38,072 nt of DNA from Bacillus sp. AFS059628 (GTDB taxonomy: Bacteria; Bacillota; Bacilli; Bacillales; Bacillaceae_G): NCBI RefSeq assembly GCF_002571225.1, contig NZ_NVEC01000099.1, positions 1 through 38,072 on the forward strand, written 5' to 3'. Below, piece after piece: positions 1 through 7,442 of this stretch (the stretch's first letter is position 1; every line of letters starts with the position of its first letter). The notes beneath the pieces are model-generated. The model was given only the letters and a program-made list of their open reading frames with translations. It made no database searches and was not told the origin of the DNA. The position numbers and the translations under genes were made by a program.

Positions 1-92
1 GGATGGAGCTTCTGACGTAGAGGCGCTTTTTGCCTCGTAGGAAGCCGCGAAGCCACCCACCATTCTAGCCGCTGGAGCTGGATATATCTAAA
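1..92 (+). repeat. Dispersed B. cereus-group repeat, copy A (partial at window edge)
   Basis: This is the right-hand part of a repeat that recurs at 7083-7199, 7202-7330 and, reversed, at 8916-9046. It has an internal hairpin (arms ending GAGGC and GCCTC around positions 22-40) and a conserved end, CTAGCCGCTGGAGCTGGAT, at about 67-86. Its left end lies outside the window. It sits just past the 3' end of the minus-strand gene at 157. It resembles the non-coding 'bcr' repeats known from this group, but I cannot say which subfamily. Confidence 0.6.
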
Positions 93-123
93 TACAGAAT
101 GAAATCAATTACACCCATCAAAC

Positions 124-157
124 ATAAAATCCCTTGCTAAATAGCAAGGGATTTTAT
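124..157. terminator. Bidirectional intrinsic terminator
   Basis: A near-perfect inverted repeat (AAAATCCCTTGC / GCAAGGGATTTT) has A/T tracts on both sides, so it can end transcription from either direction. It overlaps the stop codon of the minus-strand membrane-protein gene. Confidence 0.85.
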
Positions 158-435
158 CATTGTAATTCTTCCTTCTTTTCCTCTAAAGTAAGTACTTTCT
201 CTTTTTTCGGTTTCCCAAGCTTAATTACGAAGAAGTAAAGGGAAAGCAATGTAATTAGAAAAACAATTAAAAACGGGTATGGAGAATAAAAAGCACGCGC
301 TGCCTCCGTTTTTCCCGCAACAAACTTCAATGACTCAATATCCAAAAACTCAGCAAACATTTGTACACCGAGCATACTAAACCAAAATACAAAAAAACTA
401 ATAATAATACCAAAAACTTGCTTCAATCTCGTCAT
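157..435 (-). CDS. Small two-helix membrane protein of unknown function
   Basis: I do not recognise this 92-aa protein. It has two hydrophobic stretches (about residues 6-27 and 53-70 from the chosen start) with a short loop between them, and a charged Lys/Glu-rich C-terminal tail, consistent with a small integral membrane protein. An ATG three codons further upstream (444) is also in frame. I prefer the ATG at 435 because AGAAAGG lies 9 nt before it, whereas that sequence directly abuts the upstream ATG. The gene is followed at once by a strong terminator. It is in the same direction as mntP and the 43-aa peptide gene but is separated from them by about 80 nt. Confidence 0.7.
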   Translation of the reverse strand: MTRLKQVFGIIISFFVFWFSMLGVQMFAEFLDIESLKFVAGKTEAARAFYSPYPFLIVFLITLLSLYFFVIKLGKPKKEKVLTLEEKKEELQ

Positions 436-516
436 CCATCTCATCCTTTCTATATGTGGAATTTTTTAGCGCAATTAGTATAGTACAAACAAAACTATGC
501 ACAGAAAGGAGATATC

Positions 517-648
517 TTACCATTCGCGAACCAACTTAATCCAACCTAAAATTGAAATTTGCAAAATAATACCCCAAATAACAAGCAGTCGTAACCACCT
601 CGGAAAGAAAGTTACAAATCGAATATACCATTCCAATAACTTGTTCAT
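517..648 (-). CDS. 43-aa membrane-associated peptide downstream of mntP
   Basis: This short frame starts with ATG preceded by a very strong ribosome-binding site (AAGGAGG, 6-7 nt spacing). It encodes a single hydrophobic segment (about residues 20-37) with aromatic and Arg residues at its start and a charged end. It begins 20 nt after the mntP stop, so it is probably co-transcribed with mntP. A longer reading of the frame would overlap mntP but has no comparable ribosome-binding site. I know of no assigned function. A role linked to MntP or to the membrane is only a guess from position. Confidence 0.6.
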   Translation of the reverse strand: MNKLLEWYIRFVTFFPRWLRLLVIWGIILQISILGWIKLVREW

Positions 649-667
649 AACGCCCTCCTCCTTAAAA

Positions 668-1216
668 TTATATAGGAAAAAGGAGATATAATCCAAATCC
701 AACCAAAATGATACCACCTACTATCTCGCCATATGTACCGAGCATATCTTTCGCATGTCTCCCAATGAATAAACCAATCCACGCTAATAACATACTAACA
801 AATCCAAAAAGTAATATCGTAATAATTGTCTGCGCCCCATAAATACCAAGGCTAAGGCCTACTGAAAAACTGTCTATACTAACCCCAAATGCAAATACGA
901 ACAAACTAATTCCAATAGGGGCCGTTCTAGTCTCTTCATTCTCCAAGATAGATGAATATACAATATAAAATCCTAATCCGATTAATAAAATAGCACCTGC
1001 AAAATGTGCAATGTCTCCATACTGTTCTGATAAAAAACGACCTAATACCATCCCTATAAATGGCATGATAATATGAAATATCCCTATCGTCACACCGATA
1101 TACAGGATTTGTCTTACCTTTAAGGTCATCATTCCCATACCAAGACTTACCGAGAACGCATCCATCCCTAAGGCGAATGCCATAATTATTAAAGGTATTA
1201 GCTGTTCAAACGTCAT
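668..1216 (-). CDS. mntP: MntP family manganese efflux pump
   Basis: This 182-aa polytopic membrane protein (about six helices) is built from two DUF204 repeats, each with its signature around a conserved Asp: [10 protein letters not shown] near residue 17 and [11 protein letters not shown] near residue 110. The family exports Mn(II) from the cytoplasm and protects against manganese excess. The length matches MntP/YwlD. Its position next to ywlC matches the B. subtilis ywlB-ywlC-ywlD order. The start ATG has GGAGGG 6 nt upstream. I see no yybP-ykoY manganese riboswitch in the 77-nt gap to ywlC, so any Mn control would have to act elsewhere. Confidence 0.93.
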   Translation of the reverse strand: MTFEQLIPLIIMAFALGMDAFSVSLGMGMMTLKVRQILYIGVTIGIFHIIMPFIGMVLGRFLSEQYGDIAHFAGAILLIGLGFYIVYSSILENEETRTAPIGISLFVFAFGVSIDSFSVGLSLGIYGAQTIITILLFGFVSMLLAWIGLFIGRHAKDMLGTYGEIVGGIILVGFGLYLLFPI

Positions 1217-1293
1217 TCATGTCCCTCCTCGGACGTGCTACTTCAAAATATGCTTATCCGAGGAGAAATATTCTGTTTGCTAATCGTACCTTA

Positions 1294-2334
1294 TCATTCA
1301 GTAATAATTTGATGTCCTGCCGCTTTTGTTAATCGATTCATAATAGCATTCCCTATTCCTTCGTTCGGGAATGATTCACTAAAAATAACATCCACTTCAC
1401 TTGCATCAAACGTTCTAAGTACATCATATAATTTAGTCGCAACGCTAGCTAAATCGCTTCGAACACCACAAGACAATACAACATCCGCACTATATACGTG
1501 CTGATACTCTTCTGTCGTTAATACACCTACTTTGAATCCTTCTTCCTTCTTCTCATCCACAAGGCGTTGAATAAATTCACGTGAACCTTCAACAATACTT
1601 AGCGGCGCTTTCGGTGCATAATGTGTATATTTCATTCCTGGTGATTTCGGCTTTTCCTTCTCATCCTTTAAAGCCGGATCTAAAGAAACCGTGCCGATTA
1701 CCGATTCTAATTGTTCTTTCGTAATCCCACCTGGGCGTAATATCGTTGGAACAGCACTCGTACAATCAATTACAGTCGATTCAACACCTACTCCTGTTGC
1801 ACCACCATCTACAATACCTGCGATTTTCTCATTTAAATCTTCATATACGTGAGACGCTAACGTCGGACTTGGACGCCCAGAACGATTCGCACTCGGTGCT
1901 GCAACAGGTACATTTGCTTCTTCAATAAGAGCAAGCGCTACTGGATGATCAGGCATTCTTACTCCAACCGTATTAAGTCCTGCCGTCACCTTCTCTGAAA
2001 TTCCTTCTTTTCTAGGTAAAATAATTGTTAACGGTCCTGGCCAAAAATGCTCCATCAACTTCTCAGCAACTGGCGGAATTTCCTTCACAATCCCATCTAA
2101 CTGCGATTTTGTACCGATGTGGACAATCAGTGGATTATCACTCGGTCTTCCTTTCGCCTCAAAGATTTTCGCGATCGCTTCATCATTCATTGCGTTTGCA
2201 CCTAGTCCATATACCGTTTCGGTAGGGAAGGCAATCGCCTCGTTTTCCCTTAATAATTTCGCTGCTTCTTGTAACTGTGGATAATATTTTTTTCTTTCCA
2301 CAACATTATCCACAACCCACATATTTGTATGCAT
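1294..2334 (-). CDS. ywlC: L-threonylcarbamoyladenylate synthase (Sua5/YwlC type)
   Basis: This 346-aa protein makes threonylcarbamoyl-AMP from threonine, bicarbonate and ATP, the first step toward the t6A37 modification of ANN-decoding tRNAs. The N-terminal YrdC/TsaC domain (about 15-210) contains FPTETVYGLGANA, the SDNPLIVHI segment, VAAPSANRSGRPSPT and the STVIDC motif. The C-terminal Sua5 extension (about 215-346) distinguishes it from the short TsaC form. It matches B. subtilis YwlC in length and neighbourhood. The ATG is preceded by AAGGACGTGGG. A second in-frame Met at residue 5 is possible but less well placed. An exact DnaA 9-mer falls inside its first codons (2306-2314). Confidence 0.93.
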   Translation of the reverse strand: MHTNMWVVDNVVERKKYYPQLQEAAKLLRENEAIAFPTETVYGLGANAMNDEAIAKIFEAKGRPSDNPLIVHIGTKSQLDGIVKEIPPVAEKLMEHFWPGPLTIILPRKEGISEKVTAGLNTVGVRMPDHPVALALIEEANVPVAAPSANRSGRPSPTLASHVYEDLNEKIAGIVDGGATGVGVESTVIDCTSAVPTILRPGGITKEQLESVIGTVSLDPALKDEKEKPKSPGMKYTHYAPKAPLSIVEGSREFIQRLVDEKKEEGFKVGVLTTEEYQHVYSADVVLSCGVRSDLASVATKLYDVLRTFDASEVDVIFSESFPNEGIGNAIMNRLTKAAGHQIITE

Positions 2335-2697
2335 TTTTTCCCACGTCCTTTTCTACCCTGAAATACTGTCTATTTTTAGTTTACTATGAGATTTATCCAA
2401 AAGACAAACAAGGTTTATCCACAAAATGTGGATAAACCTAATTAATCCGTGGATAACTTTGTGAATAGCTGACAATTTAGTATTATTGCATTTGGCTCTT
2501 TTATATTTTTACAAAAGTGTTCTAACTGTCGAATTCCCTCTGGTACGTTTTCTTTCTCTATAGTAACAAAGTCAAAAAACTGAAAGATTGTTATAGATTG
2601 TGGATGATTTGTTAATAAGTACAATTGTCGAATATTTTTTTCTTTCATATACTGCAAAAACATTTCGAAAAAATATAAGAAAGTCTGTTTATCCACA
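2306..2697. other. DnaA-box cluster at the ywlC/ywlB junction
   Basis: Exact TTATCCACA 9-mers (either strand) occur at 2306-2314, 2415-2423, 2427-2435 and 2689-2697. There is an 8/9 match at 2448-2456 and a weaker one at 2393-2401. One more exact copy lies at 4599-4607 in prmC. A 9-mer is expected well under once in a random window of this size, so four in under 400 bp is notable. Two of them form an inverted pair in the intergenic hairpin. DnaA binding is inferred from sequence only. Confidence 0.6.
2411..2439. repeat. Perfect 13-bp inverted repeat after ywlB made of two facing DnaA boxes
   Basis: The arms AGGTTTATCCACA / TGTGGATAAACCT are separated by 3 nt, a few bases after the ywlB stop. 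On the minus strand the hairpin is followed by a T-rich stretch (TGTTTGTCTTTT), so it could double as a weak terminator between ywlB and ywlC. Each arm contains an exact DnaA box. Confidence 0.65.
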
Positions 2698-2900
2698 TTA
2701 GGTGTGAATAAACAAGAACGAATAAGCGCGTTTTCTTCACTTTGTTCATATCCGATGACAGCCCGTATTTCTTCCGCCTCTTCCAAAATCATAAATTGCG
2801 CGTACAACTTATTTATTTTATCATCTTTTTTGTTAGCTTGTCCGAAAAAAGAATGCAATCTTTCCACATCTGCTTTCGTCGCAAAATATACCTTCTTCAT
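2442..2900 (-). CDS. ywlB: YwlB-like putative GNAT N-acetyltransferase
   Basis: This 152-aa protein sits where B. subtilis has ywlB, between spoIIR and ywlC. The fold reads as GNAT-like: an N-terminal strand and helix, a central strand with IRAVIGYE, another strand with IRSCLF, and a helix plus strand around KEKNIRQLYLLTN, followed by the FQFFDFVTIE turn typical of the C-terminal half. I do not see a strong acetyl-CoA R/Q-x-x-G-x-G/A loop, so catalytic activity is uncertain. The substrate is unknown. The start ATG follows AGGAGGG. It probably shares transcription with ywlC despite the hairpin between them. Confidence 0.7.
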   Translation of the reverse strand: MKKVYFATKADVERLHSFFGQANKKDDKINKLYAQFMILEEAEEIRAVIGYEQSEENALIRSCLFTPNVDKQTFLYFFEMFLQYMKEKNIRQLYLLTNHPQSITIFQFFDFVTIEKENVPEGIRQLEHFCKNIKEPNAIILNCQLFTKLSTD

Positions 2901-2949
2901 AATAAATCCCTCCTCTTTTTTATATATGAGAAGGGATTTACGAATAGTA

Positions 2950-3816
2950 CTATTTAGAGAATAAAGATGTAAAAGCTTCTACAATAAATAACTTAACTTC
3001 TGGCTTTTCTTCTTCCTCCTCTACTTTTACGTACTCATTTTGTTTTTCTTGTTTTTGTTCCACAGGTTTCTCCACTTTTTCCACAGTTTTTGTTTCCTCT
3101 TTACTTACAGGTTGTTCTTCTACCTTTGTTTCATTTTTTACTACTTTCTTTTCAGAAGCTGTTACTTTTTTTGCGACTTCCTGCTTTACAGCTTTCTTTT
3201 CTTTCACCTCGTCCTCTTTTTTCTCTTCTGCATTTACTACTTCTTCATCATCTACTTGTTTTACTTGCTCCTCTTCAGGAGATTCAGCCTTCACAACGTG
3301 TTCTTCTTTCCTTACAGCTGTACCACTTGAAAAATCTAAGAAACACATCGGTGGAAATAGTACACACCACCAGTTTGCCCCTTCACCTTCCCCAATTGTA
3401 ATTAAAACTGCTTCATATTCCCCTGCCGGATAAATAAAATTCCCATATACCTTTGTAGGAAACTTTACATTTTTACTGAATTTCACTTGAAATGAATCTT
3501 TACTTCCTTCTTTCTTTAACGTATTTTCCACTGTTTTTTCGATTTCTGGAATATGACTTTGAATGACTTTACGTGCCTCTTCAAATGAAGTTAAATCCAC
3601 TACCCATCCATCAATCTGTGCTTTTACTTCATCACGCACTTTACGCTTTAACGCCTGATCTTTATCTGAATCGCTATTTGCTAAAATTCGTAATCGAACG
3701 GCCTCTTTCGGAATAACTGAAGGCCCTTTCGCATCAGCTTTCATATATCCAAACTGCACAAGTAACTGTGCACCAATTAATAATAGAAGAAGATAAGCAA
3801 TAACTTGTTTTTTCAT
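2950..3816 (-). CDS. spoIIR: Stage II sporulation protein R (signal for pro-sigma-E processing)
   Basis: SpoIIR is made in the forespore, secreted into the intermembrane space, and triggers SpoIIGA to cleave pro-sigma-E in the mother cell. The protein has an N-terminal hydrophobic signal (about residues 5-24). The conserved core includes PKEAVRLRILANSDSDKDQ and GANWWCVLFPPMCFLD (about 148-163). A Lys/Glu/Val-rich stretch of about 100 residues (about 170-270) follows, and then a short hydrophobic C-terminal helix. That makes 288 aa against about 224 in B. subtilis. The start is ambiguous: the ATG at 3816 lies only 2 nt after GGAGG, and a GTG at 3825 after AGAAGGG would add MEE. A sigma-F-like promoter lies just upstream. 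Confidence 0.9.
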   Translation of the reverse strand: MKKQVIAYLLLLLIGAQLLVQFGYMKADAKGPSVIPKEAVRLRILANSDSDKDQALKRKVRDEVKAQIDGWVVDLTSFEEARKVIQSHIPEIEKTVENTLKKEGSKDSFQVKFSKNVKFPTKVYGNFIYPAGEYEAVLITIGEGEGANWWCVLFPPMCFLDFSSGTAVRKEEHVVKAESPEEEQVKQVDDEEVVNAEEKKEDEVKEKKAVKQEVAKKVTASEKKVVKNETKVEEQPVSKEETKTVEKVEKPVEQKQEKQNEYVKVEEEEEKPEVKLFIVEAFTSLFSK

Positions 3817-3840
3817 TTCCTCCACCGTCCCTTCTACAAA

Positions 3841-3870
3841 CAGTGTAGACAGACTTTCATGTTTCTAAAC
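3841..3870 (-). promoter_or_regulatory. Candidate sigma-F promoter of spoIIR
   Basis: Reading the minus strand, GTTTA (-35) is followed after exactly 15 nt by GTCTACACTG (-10). This fits the sigma-F pattern GYWTA-N15-GGNRANANTR at most positions, with two deviations in the -10. spoIIR is a known sigma-F gene, which supports the call. The start site would lie about 15-20 nt before the coding region. Confidence 0.55.
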
Positions 3871-3903
3871 TATTAAATTCAAAATCTATATAAATTTTTC
3901 CAC

Positions 3904-3933
3904 AAAAAATAGAGTAAGGCGTGAACCTTACTC
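3904..3933 (-). terminator. Intrinsic terminator after prmC
   Basis: The minus strand carries an 8-bp stem GAGTAAGG / CCTTACTC around a 6-nt loop, followed by TATTTTTTG. It overlaps the prmC stop codon and separates the prfA-prmC unit from spoIIR. Confidence 0.85.
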
Positions 3934-4779
3934 CATCTCTGCAAATACCATACGATCTTTTCCGTTAATATCAAAAACAACCTCAACATGAGCATGTGGA
4001 AATGTTTGTTGTAACAGCTCTTTCACGTCCTCACCTTGCCCTACTCCAATTTCAAATGCTACAATTGCTTTCTTCTGCAACACATTCGGCAACTCTTCCA
4101 TAAAACGGCGATAGAAATCTAATCCGTCTTCACCACCAACAAGTGCTCTCTTTGGCTCATGCTCTTTCACCACAGGAGAAAGACCACGCCAATCCTCTTC
4201 TGGTATATATGGAGGATTTGATACAACAACATCTAACTTTTGACCCGTTTCATAAAATGGCGATAATAAATCACCGTGATAGAACGTTACTTCTGCGCTC
4301 AAAGTTTTTGCATTTTCTTTTGCAACTTCAATCGACTCCTGCGCAATATCTACCGTATACACATGAAGATTTTTATTCTCTAAAGCAAGCGTAATCGAAA
4401 TCGCTCCACTACCTGTACCGATATCTGCTACATGTAGTTTCTCATCACCAAAATGGCGCTCGATTCTTTCTAACACTCCTACTATAAGCTCTTCTGTTTC
4501 TGGTCTTGGTATTAATACTTCTTCATTCACAAAGAACGATCTTCCATAAAATATTTCATGACCAATCATATATTGAATAGGAATACCTTCTACATGCTTG
4601 TGGATAAACTCTGTAAAACTTGTTTCTTGTTCTGCAGTTATTTCTTCACGCATATTCATCAATAATCCTGTTCTATTCGTCTTTAATACATGACAAAGGA
4701 CAATTTCTCCCGCATTTTCATCTCGTCCATTCTCCTGTAAAAAAGAAGAAGCCCATTTCAGGGCTTCATAGACACGCAT
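3928..4779 (-). CDS. prmC: Release factor glutamine methyltransferase PrmC (HemK)
   Basis: PrmC methylates the Gln of the GGQ motif in peptide release factors, using S-adenosylmethionine. The 283-aa protein has an N-terminal helical domain that recognises the release factor (about 1-85), then a Rossmann methyltransferase domain with the SAM loop [13 protein letters not shown] (about 118-130) and the diagnostic catalytic motif NPPY ([13 protein letters not shown], about 187). Its start codon overlaps the stop of prfA, its own substrate gene, as TAATG, so translation is probably coupled. An exact DnaA 9-mer lies within the gene at 4599-4607. Confidence 0.96.
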   Translation of the reverse strand: MRVYEALKWASSFLQENGRDENAGEIVLCHVLKTNRTGLLMNMREEITAEQETSFTEFIHKHVEGIPIQYMIGHEIFYGRSFFVNEEVLIPRPETEELIVGVLERIERHFGDEKLHVADIGTGSGAISITLALENKNLHVYTVDIAQESIEVAKENAKTLSAEVTFYHGDLLSPFYETGQKLDVVVSNPPYIPEEDWRGLSPVVKEHEPKRALVGGEDGLDFYRRFMEELPNVLQKKAIVAFEIGVGQGEDVKELLQQTFPHAHVEVVFDINGKDRMVFAEME

Positions 4780-5846
4780 TACTCAGCTGCCTCCATCCTT
4801 TGAGCCTGATCTTCCATCACTAAGGCGTTGATGAAATCATCTAACTTACCTTGTAAGATTTGATCTAGCTTTTGAATCGTTAAGCCGATTCGATGGTCTG
4901 TAACACGGTTTTGCGGGAAGTTATACGTACGAATACGCTCTGAACGATCGCCCGTACCAACAGCTTGTTTACGGTTTTGATCATACTCTGCTTGTGCTTC
5001 TTGTCTAAACTTATCATAAACACGTGCGCGTAATACTTTCATCGCTTTTTCTTTATTCTTAATTTGTGATTTCTCATCCTGACATGATACAACTACACCA
5101 GTCGGTAAATGCGTTAAACGTACCGCTGACATCGTTGTATTAACGCTCTGCCCACCAGGTCCACTAGAAGCGAATGTATCAACACGAACATCTTTCTCAT
5201 GAATATCAATTTCTACTTCTTCTGCCTCTGGTAATACAGCTACAGTTGCTGTAGATGTATGGATACGTCCACCAGATTCCGTTTCAGGAACACGTTGTAC
5301 ACGGTGAGCCCCATTCTCGAATTTCAGCTTCGCGAAAGCACCTTTACCGTTAATCATAAAGATAATCTCTTTATATCCACCTAACTCTGTATAGCTAGCC
5401 TCGATAATCTCCGTTTTCCAACCTTGTACCTCAGCGTAACGGCTATACATACGGTATAAGTCACCAGCAAATAAAGCAGCCTCGTCGCCACCAGCAGCTC
5501 CACGAACCTCAACGATAACGTTCTTATCATCGTTAGGGTCTTTTGGTACAAGTAAAATTTTCAGACGCTCTGATAATGTTTTTTCTTGTGATTCTAACTC
5601 AGAAACCTCTTCTTTTACCATTTCACGCATTTCTGCGTCTAACTTATCTTCTAACATCGCTTTCGCATCTTTTAATTGCTCACGAACATCCTTATACTCA
5701 CGATACACCTCTACCGTTTCCTGTATATCAGACTGTTCCTTTGAATATTCACGAAGCTTATTTGTATCGCTAATAACCTCTGGGTCACTTAACAATTCAT
5801 TTAACTTCTCATAACGATTTTCTACAGCTTGCAAACGATCTAACAC
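4779..5846 (-). CDS. prfA: Peptide chain release factor 1 (RF1)
   Basis: RF1 reads UAA and UAG stop codons and triggers peptide release. The protein shows the RF1 codon-recognition tripeptide as PET in [14 protein letters not shown] (P-x-T type, not the SPF of RF2) and the catalytic GGQ in [13 protein letters not shown] chose the GTG at 5846 (protein beginning MLDRLQ, 355 aa) because AGAGGTGA lies about 6 nt upstream and the length matches the family. A GTG three codons further upstream is also open but poorly spaced. It overlaps prmC by one base. Confidence 0.95.
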   Translation of the reverse strand: MLDRLQAVENRYEKLNELLSDPEVISDTNKLREYSKEQSDIQETVEVYREYKDVREQLKDAKAMLEDKLDAEMREMVKEEVSELESQEKTLSERLKILLVPKDPNDDKNVIVEVRGAAGGDEAALFAGDLYRMYSRYAEVQGWKTEIIEASYTELGGYKEIIFMINGKGAFAKLKFENGAHRVQRVPETESGGRIHTSTATVAVLPEAEEVEIDIHEKDVRVDTFASSGPGGQSVNTTMSAVRLTHLPTGVVVSCQDEKSQIKNKEKAMKVLRARVYDKFRQEAQAEYDQNRKQAVGTGDRSERIRTYNFPQNRVTDHRIGLTIQKLDQILQGKLDDFINALVMEDQAQRMEAAE

Positions 5847-5919
5847 ATCATTCACCTCTACATCCTAGTATCTAATACAAATAGTATATGGTACTTACTC
5901 AAAAAAACGCAAATTATAT

Positions 5920-5938
5920 TTAAAAGCACAAGCGGCTC
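5920..5938 (+). repeat. Short remnant resembling the start of the dispersed repeat
   Basis: Positions 5920-5938 read TTAAAAGCACAAGCGGCTC, matching the beginning of the repeat copy at 7202 at 18 of 19 positions, then diverge. It lies in the gap between tdk and prfA. It is either a truncated copy or chance similarity. Confidence 0.35.
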
Positions 5939-5962
5939 ACACCACTCACACTCTCTATTCTG

Positions 5963-5990
5963 AAAAAAACCCGCCTTGCGCAGCGAGTTT
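5963..5990 (-). terminator. Intrinsic terminator after tdk
   Basis: The minus strand shows AAACTCGC, a loop, GCGGGTTT (one G-U pair) and then a T run. It starts at the tdk stop codon. Confidence 0.8.
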
Positions 5991-6577
5991 TACTTATCTT
6001 TGTTTGTAGGCACTGCATGACAATGACGACAGCGTGGTTCATACGATTCTGAAGCCCCGACTAAAATAATCGGATCATCAAATGCCGCTGGTTCTCCATC
6101 AATTAATCGTTGTGTACGACTCGCTGGAGATCCACATGCAGAACATACTGCTTGTAGTTTTGTTACATGTTCAGCAATCGCCATCAGCTGAGGAACTTGT
6201 CCAAATGGTAGACCACGGAAATCTTGGTCTAAACCAGCTACAATGACACGATAGCCACGATTTGCCAATACTTGCACCACTTCCACAATGTCCCCATCAA
6301 AGAATTGCACTTCATCGATTGCAATTACATCCATTTCTTCAGTGATATGTTCAAATATATCTTTTGAAGCTGAAACAGGAACTGCTCTTACCTTTAATCC
6401 GTTATGTGACACAACGTCTTCTTCACTATAGCGATTATCAATACATGGTTTAAATACAATTGCATGTTGTTTCGCAAATTGCGTACGACGCACACGGCGG
6501 ATAAGCTCTTCTGATTTACCAGAAAACATACTACCGCAAATCACTTCAATCCAACCGTTCTGATTTATTAAGTACAT
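5990..6577 (-). CDS. tdk: Thymidine kinase (type II)
   Basis: Phosphorylates thymidine to dTMP in the salvage pathway. The 195-aa protein has a P-loop ([11 protein letters not shown], about 15-25), a Walker B-like DEVQFFD (about 89-95), and two Cys pairs of the structural zinc site ([13 protein letters not shown] near 145; CRHCHAVP near the end), the layout of tetrameric TK1-like enzymes. The ATG has AAAGGAG 6 nt upstream. It lies between rpmE2 and prfA as in B. subtilis, but it has its own terminator and probably its own promoter. Confidence 0.95.
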   Translation of the reverse strand: MYLINQNGWIEVICGSMFSGKSEELIRRVRRTQFAKQHAIVFKPCIDNRYSEEDVVSHNGLKVRAVPVSASKDIFEHITEEMDVIAIDEVQFFDGDIVEVVQVLANRGYRVIVAGLDQDFRGLPFGQVPQLMAIAEHVTKLQAVCSACGSPASRTQRLIDGEPAAFDDPIILVGASESYEPRCRHCHAVPTNKDK

Positions 6578-6623
6578 GAAGCTCTCCTTTCATCTACTTT
6601 TTAGTTAAAAGTAGGGTAAAGGT

Positions 6624-6651
6624 ATAATATTTTCGCAAAAAAAACAGACAA
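6624..6651 (-). promoter_or_regulatory. Possible tdk promoter inside the rpmE2 terminator
   Basis: On the minus strand TTGTCT is followed after 16 nt by TATTAT, about 40 nt before the tdk start. The -35 would lie in the 3' arm of the rpmE2 terminator stem. The match is moderate. Confidence 0.35.
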
Positions 6652-6673
6652 GCGAATAGATACACTTGCCTGT
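6637..6673 (-). terminator. Intrinsic terminator after rpmE2
   Basis: The minus strand has a stem ACAGGCAAG / CTTGTCTGT (one G-U pair) around a 12-nt loop, followed by eight T residues. It begins about a dozen bases after the rpmE2 stop. Confidence 0.9.
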
Positions 6674-6685
6674 TTTATGTTTTTA

Positions 6686-6931
6686 TTACTTAAGACCGTA
6701 TTTCTTATTGAAGCGGTCAACGCGTCCGTCTGCAGTAGCAAACTTCTGACGTCCAGTGTAGAATGGGTGAGAATCAGAACTGATCTCAACTTTTAGTAAT
6801 GGATAAGTGTTACCATCTTCCCACTCAACAGTTTCGTTAGATCCTTTAGTAGATCCGCTTAAGAATTTGAAGCCTGTGTTTGTGTCCATGAATACAACTT
6901 TCTTGTAATCTGGGTGAATTCCTGCTTTCAT
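6686..6931 (-). CDS. rpmE2: Ribosomal protein bL31, type B (zinc-independent)
   Basis: This 81-aa 50S subunit protein begins [14 protein letters not shown] and ends [14 protein letters not shown], the form typical of type B L31. It has no cysteine at all, so it lacks the CxxC zinc-binding motif of the type A protein found at this locus in B. subtilis. The longer frame upstream is non-coding leader. The chosen ATG follows GGAAGGAG with 9 nt spacing. A strong sigma-A promoter and an approximately 90-nt structured leader precede it, and a terminator follows, so it is a single-gene transcription unit. Confidence 0.93.
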   Translation of the reverse strand: MKAGIHPDYKKVVFMDTNTGFKFLSGSTKGSNETVEWEDGNTYPLLKVEISSDSHPFYTGRQKFATADGRVDRFNKKYGLK

Positions 6932-6939
6932 TCTTTTCA

Positions 6940-7020
6940 TCTCCTTCCGCCCTGAATCATTTTCGAAACAGAGTTTTTCATCTTCAGCTGCATACACAAC
7001 TATATTGATGAAACACATAT
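6940..7020 (-). promoter_or_regulatory. Structured 5' leader of rpmE2 (possible ribosomal-protein leader)
   Basis: Between the predicted start site (about 7020) and the ribosome-binding site, the transcript can fold with an outer stem CUGAA / UUCAG and an inner GAAA / UUUC pair, placed immediately upstream of the Shine-Dalgarno sequence. Autoregulatory leaders in front of L31 genes have been described from comparative genomics. Whether this matches a named motif was not checked. Confidence 0.45.
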
Positions 7021-7026
7021 GATGAA

Positions 7027-7055
7027 ATTATAACAAGGCTAACTTCATTTTGCAA
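7027..7055 (-). promoter_or_regulatory. Sigma-A promoter of rpmE2
   Basis: TTGCAA (7050-7055), a 17-nt spacer and a perfect TATAAT (7027-7032) on the minus strand. This predicts a start near 7020 and an untranslated leader of about 90 nt. Confidence 0.85.
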
Positions 7056-7082
7056 CTACCTGTTTTTGTCTTTTTAAATTTA

Positions 7083-7199
7083 AAGTGGAGACGGCTCACT
7101 CAGCTCTGACTGGCTAAGGTTCTCTCGCATAAAAGGTGATTTTTACCTTTAATGCGGGAGGTTCTTAGACACGAAGAGCTAGCCGTCGGAACTGGATAC
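7083..7199 (+). repeat. Dispersed repeat, copy B1
   Basis: Starts with a degenerate form of the AGCGGCTCGTTTAG end (GACGGCTCACTCAG) and finishes with GCTAGCCGTCGGAACTGGAT. In between is a long hairpin (CTCTCGCAT..AAAGGT / ACCTTT..ATGCGGGAG). It is in tandem with copy B2 in the gap between the rpmE2 promoter and the rho terminator. The 89-aa frame across B1 and B2 is not a believable gene. Confidence 0.65.
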
Positions 7200-7201
7200 C
7201 T

Positions 7202-7330
7202 TTTAAAAGCAGAAGCGGCTCGTTTAGAATCACAGGCTATTTGGAACTCTCGACCTTGAAGCGCTCTTTGCTTCGAGCGAGAGAGTGAAATGACCGGAGA
7301 TTCTAGCCCCATCAACTTAAATAAGAGCCA
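7202..7330 (+). repeat. Dispersed repeat, copy B2
   Basis: Begins AAAAGCAGAAGCGGCTCGTT, has a central hairpin (CTCTCG...GAAGC / GCTTC...CGAGAG), then GTGAAATGACC and GGAGATTCTAGCC. The order of blocks matches the reverse complement of copy C at 8916-9046 closely. Confidence 0.7.
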
Positions 7331-7395
7331 ACTCATCCGACTAGAACGAACTAATGCCCTTCCACTCATCTCTCTTTAACATCACCTAAAAAATA

Positions 7396-7428
7396 TAAAA
7401 AACTCGCTTACCATAAAATAAGCGAGTC
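7396..7428 (-). terminator. Intrinsic terminator after rho
   Basis: Stem ACTCGCTTA / TAAGCGAGT around an 8-nt loop, then TTTTTTATATTTTTT on the minus strand, about 15 nt after the rho stop codon. Confidence 0.9.
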
Positions 7429-7442
7429 CCAATCTTTTCCCT

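Noticed and set aside
1217-1293. Manganese riboswitch (yybP-ykoY) upstream of mntP
   Set aside because: The gap is only 77 nt and shows none of the conserved motif elements.
3040-3401. Plus-strand frames inside spoIIR and other long antisense frames
   Set aside because: They are mirror images of low-complexity Lys/Glu codons and lack ribosome-binding sites.
7100-7369. 89-aa minus-strand frame between rpmE2 and rho
   Set aside because: It runs across two tandem copies of a structured non-coding repeat. Composition and the lack of a ribosome-binding site make a gene unlikely.
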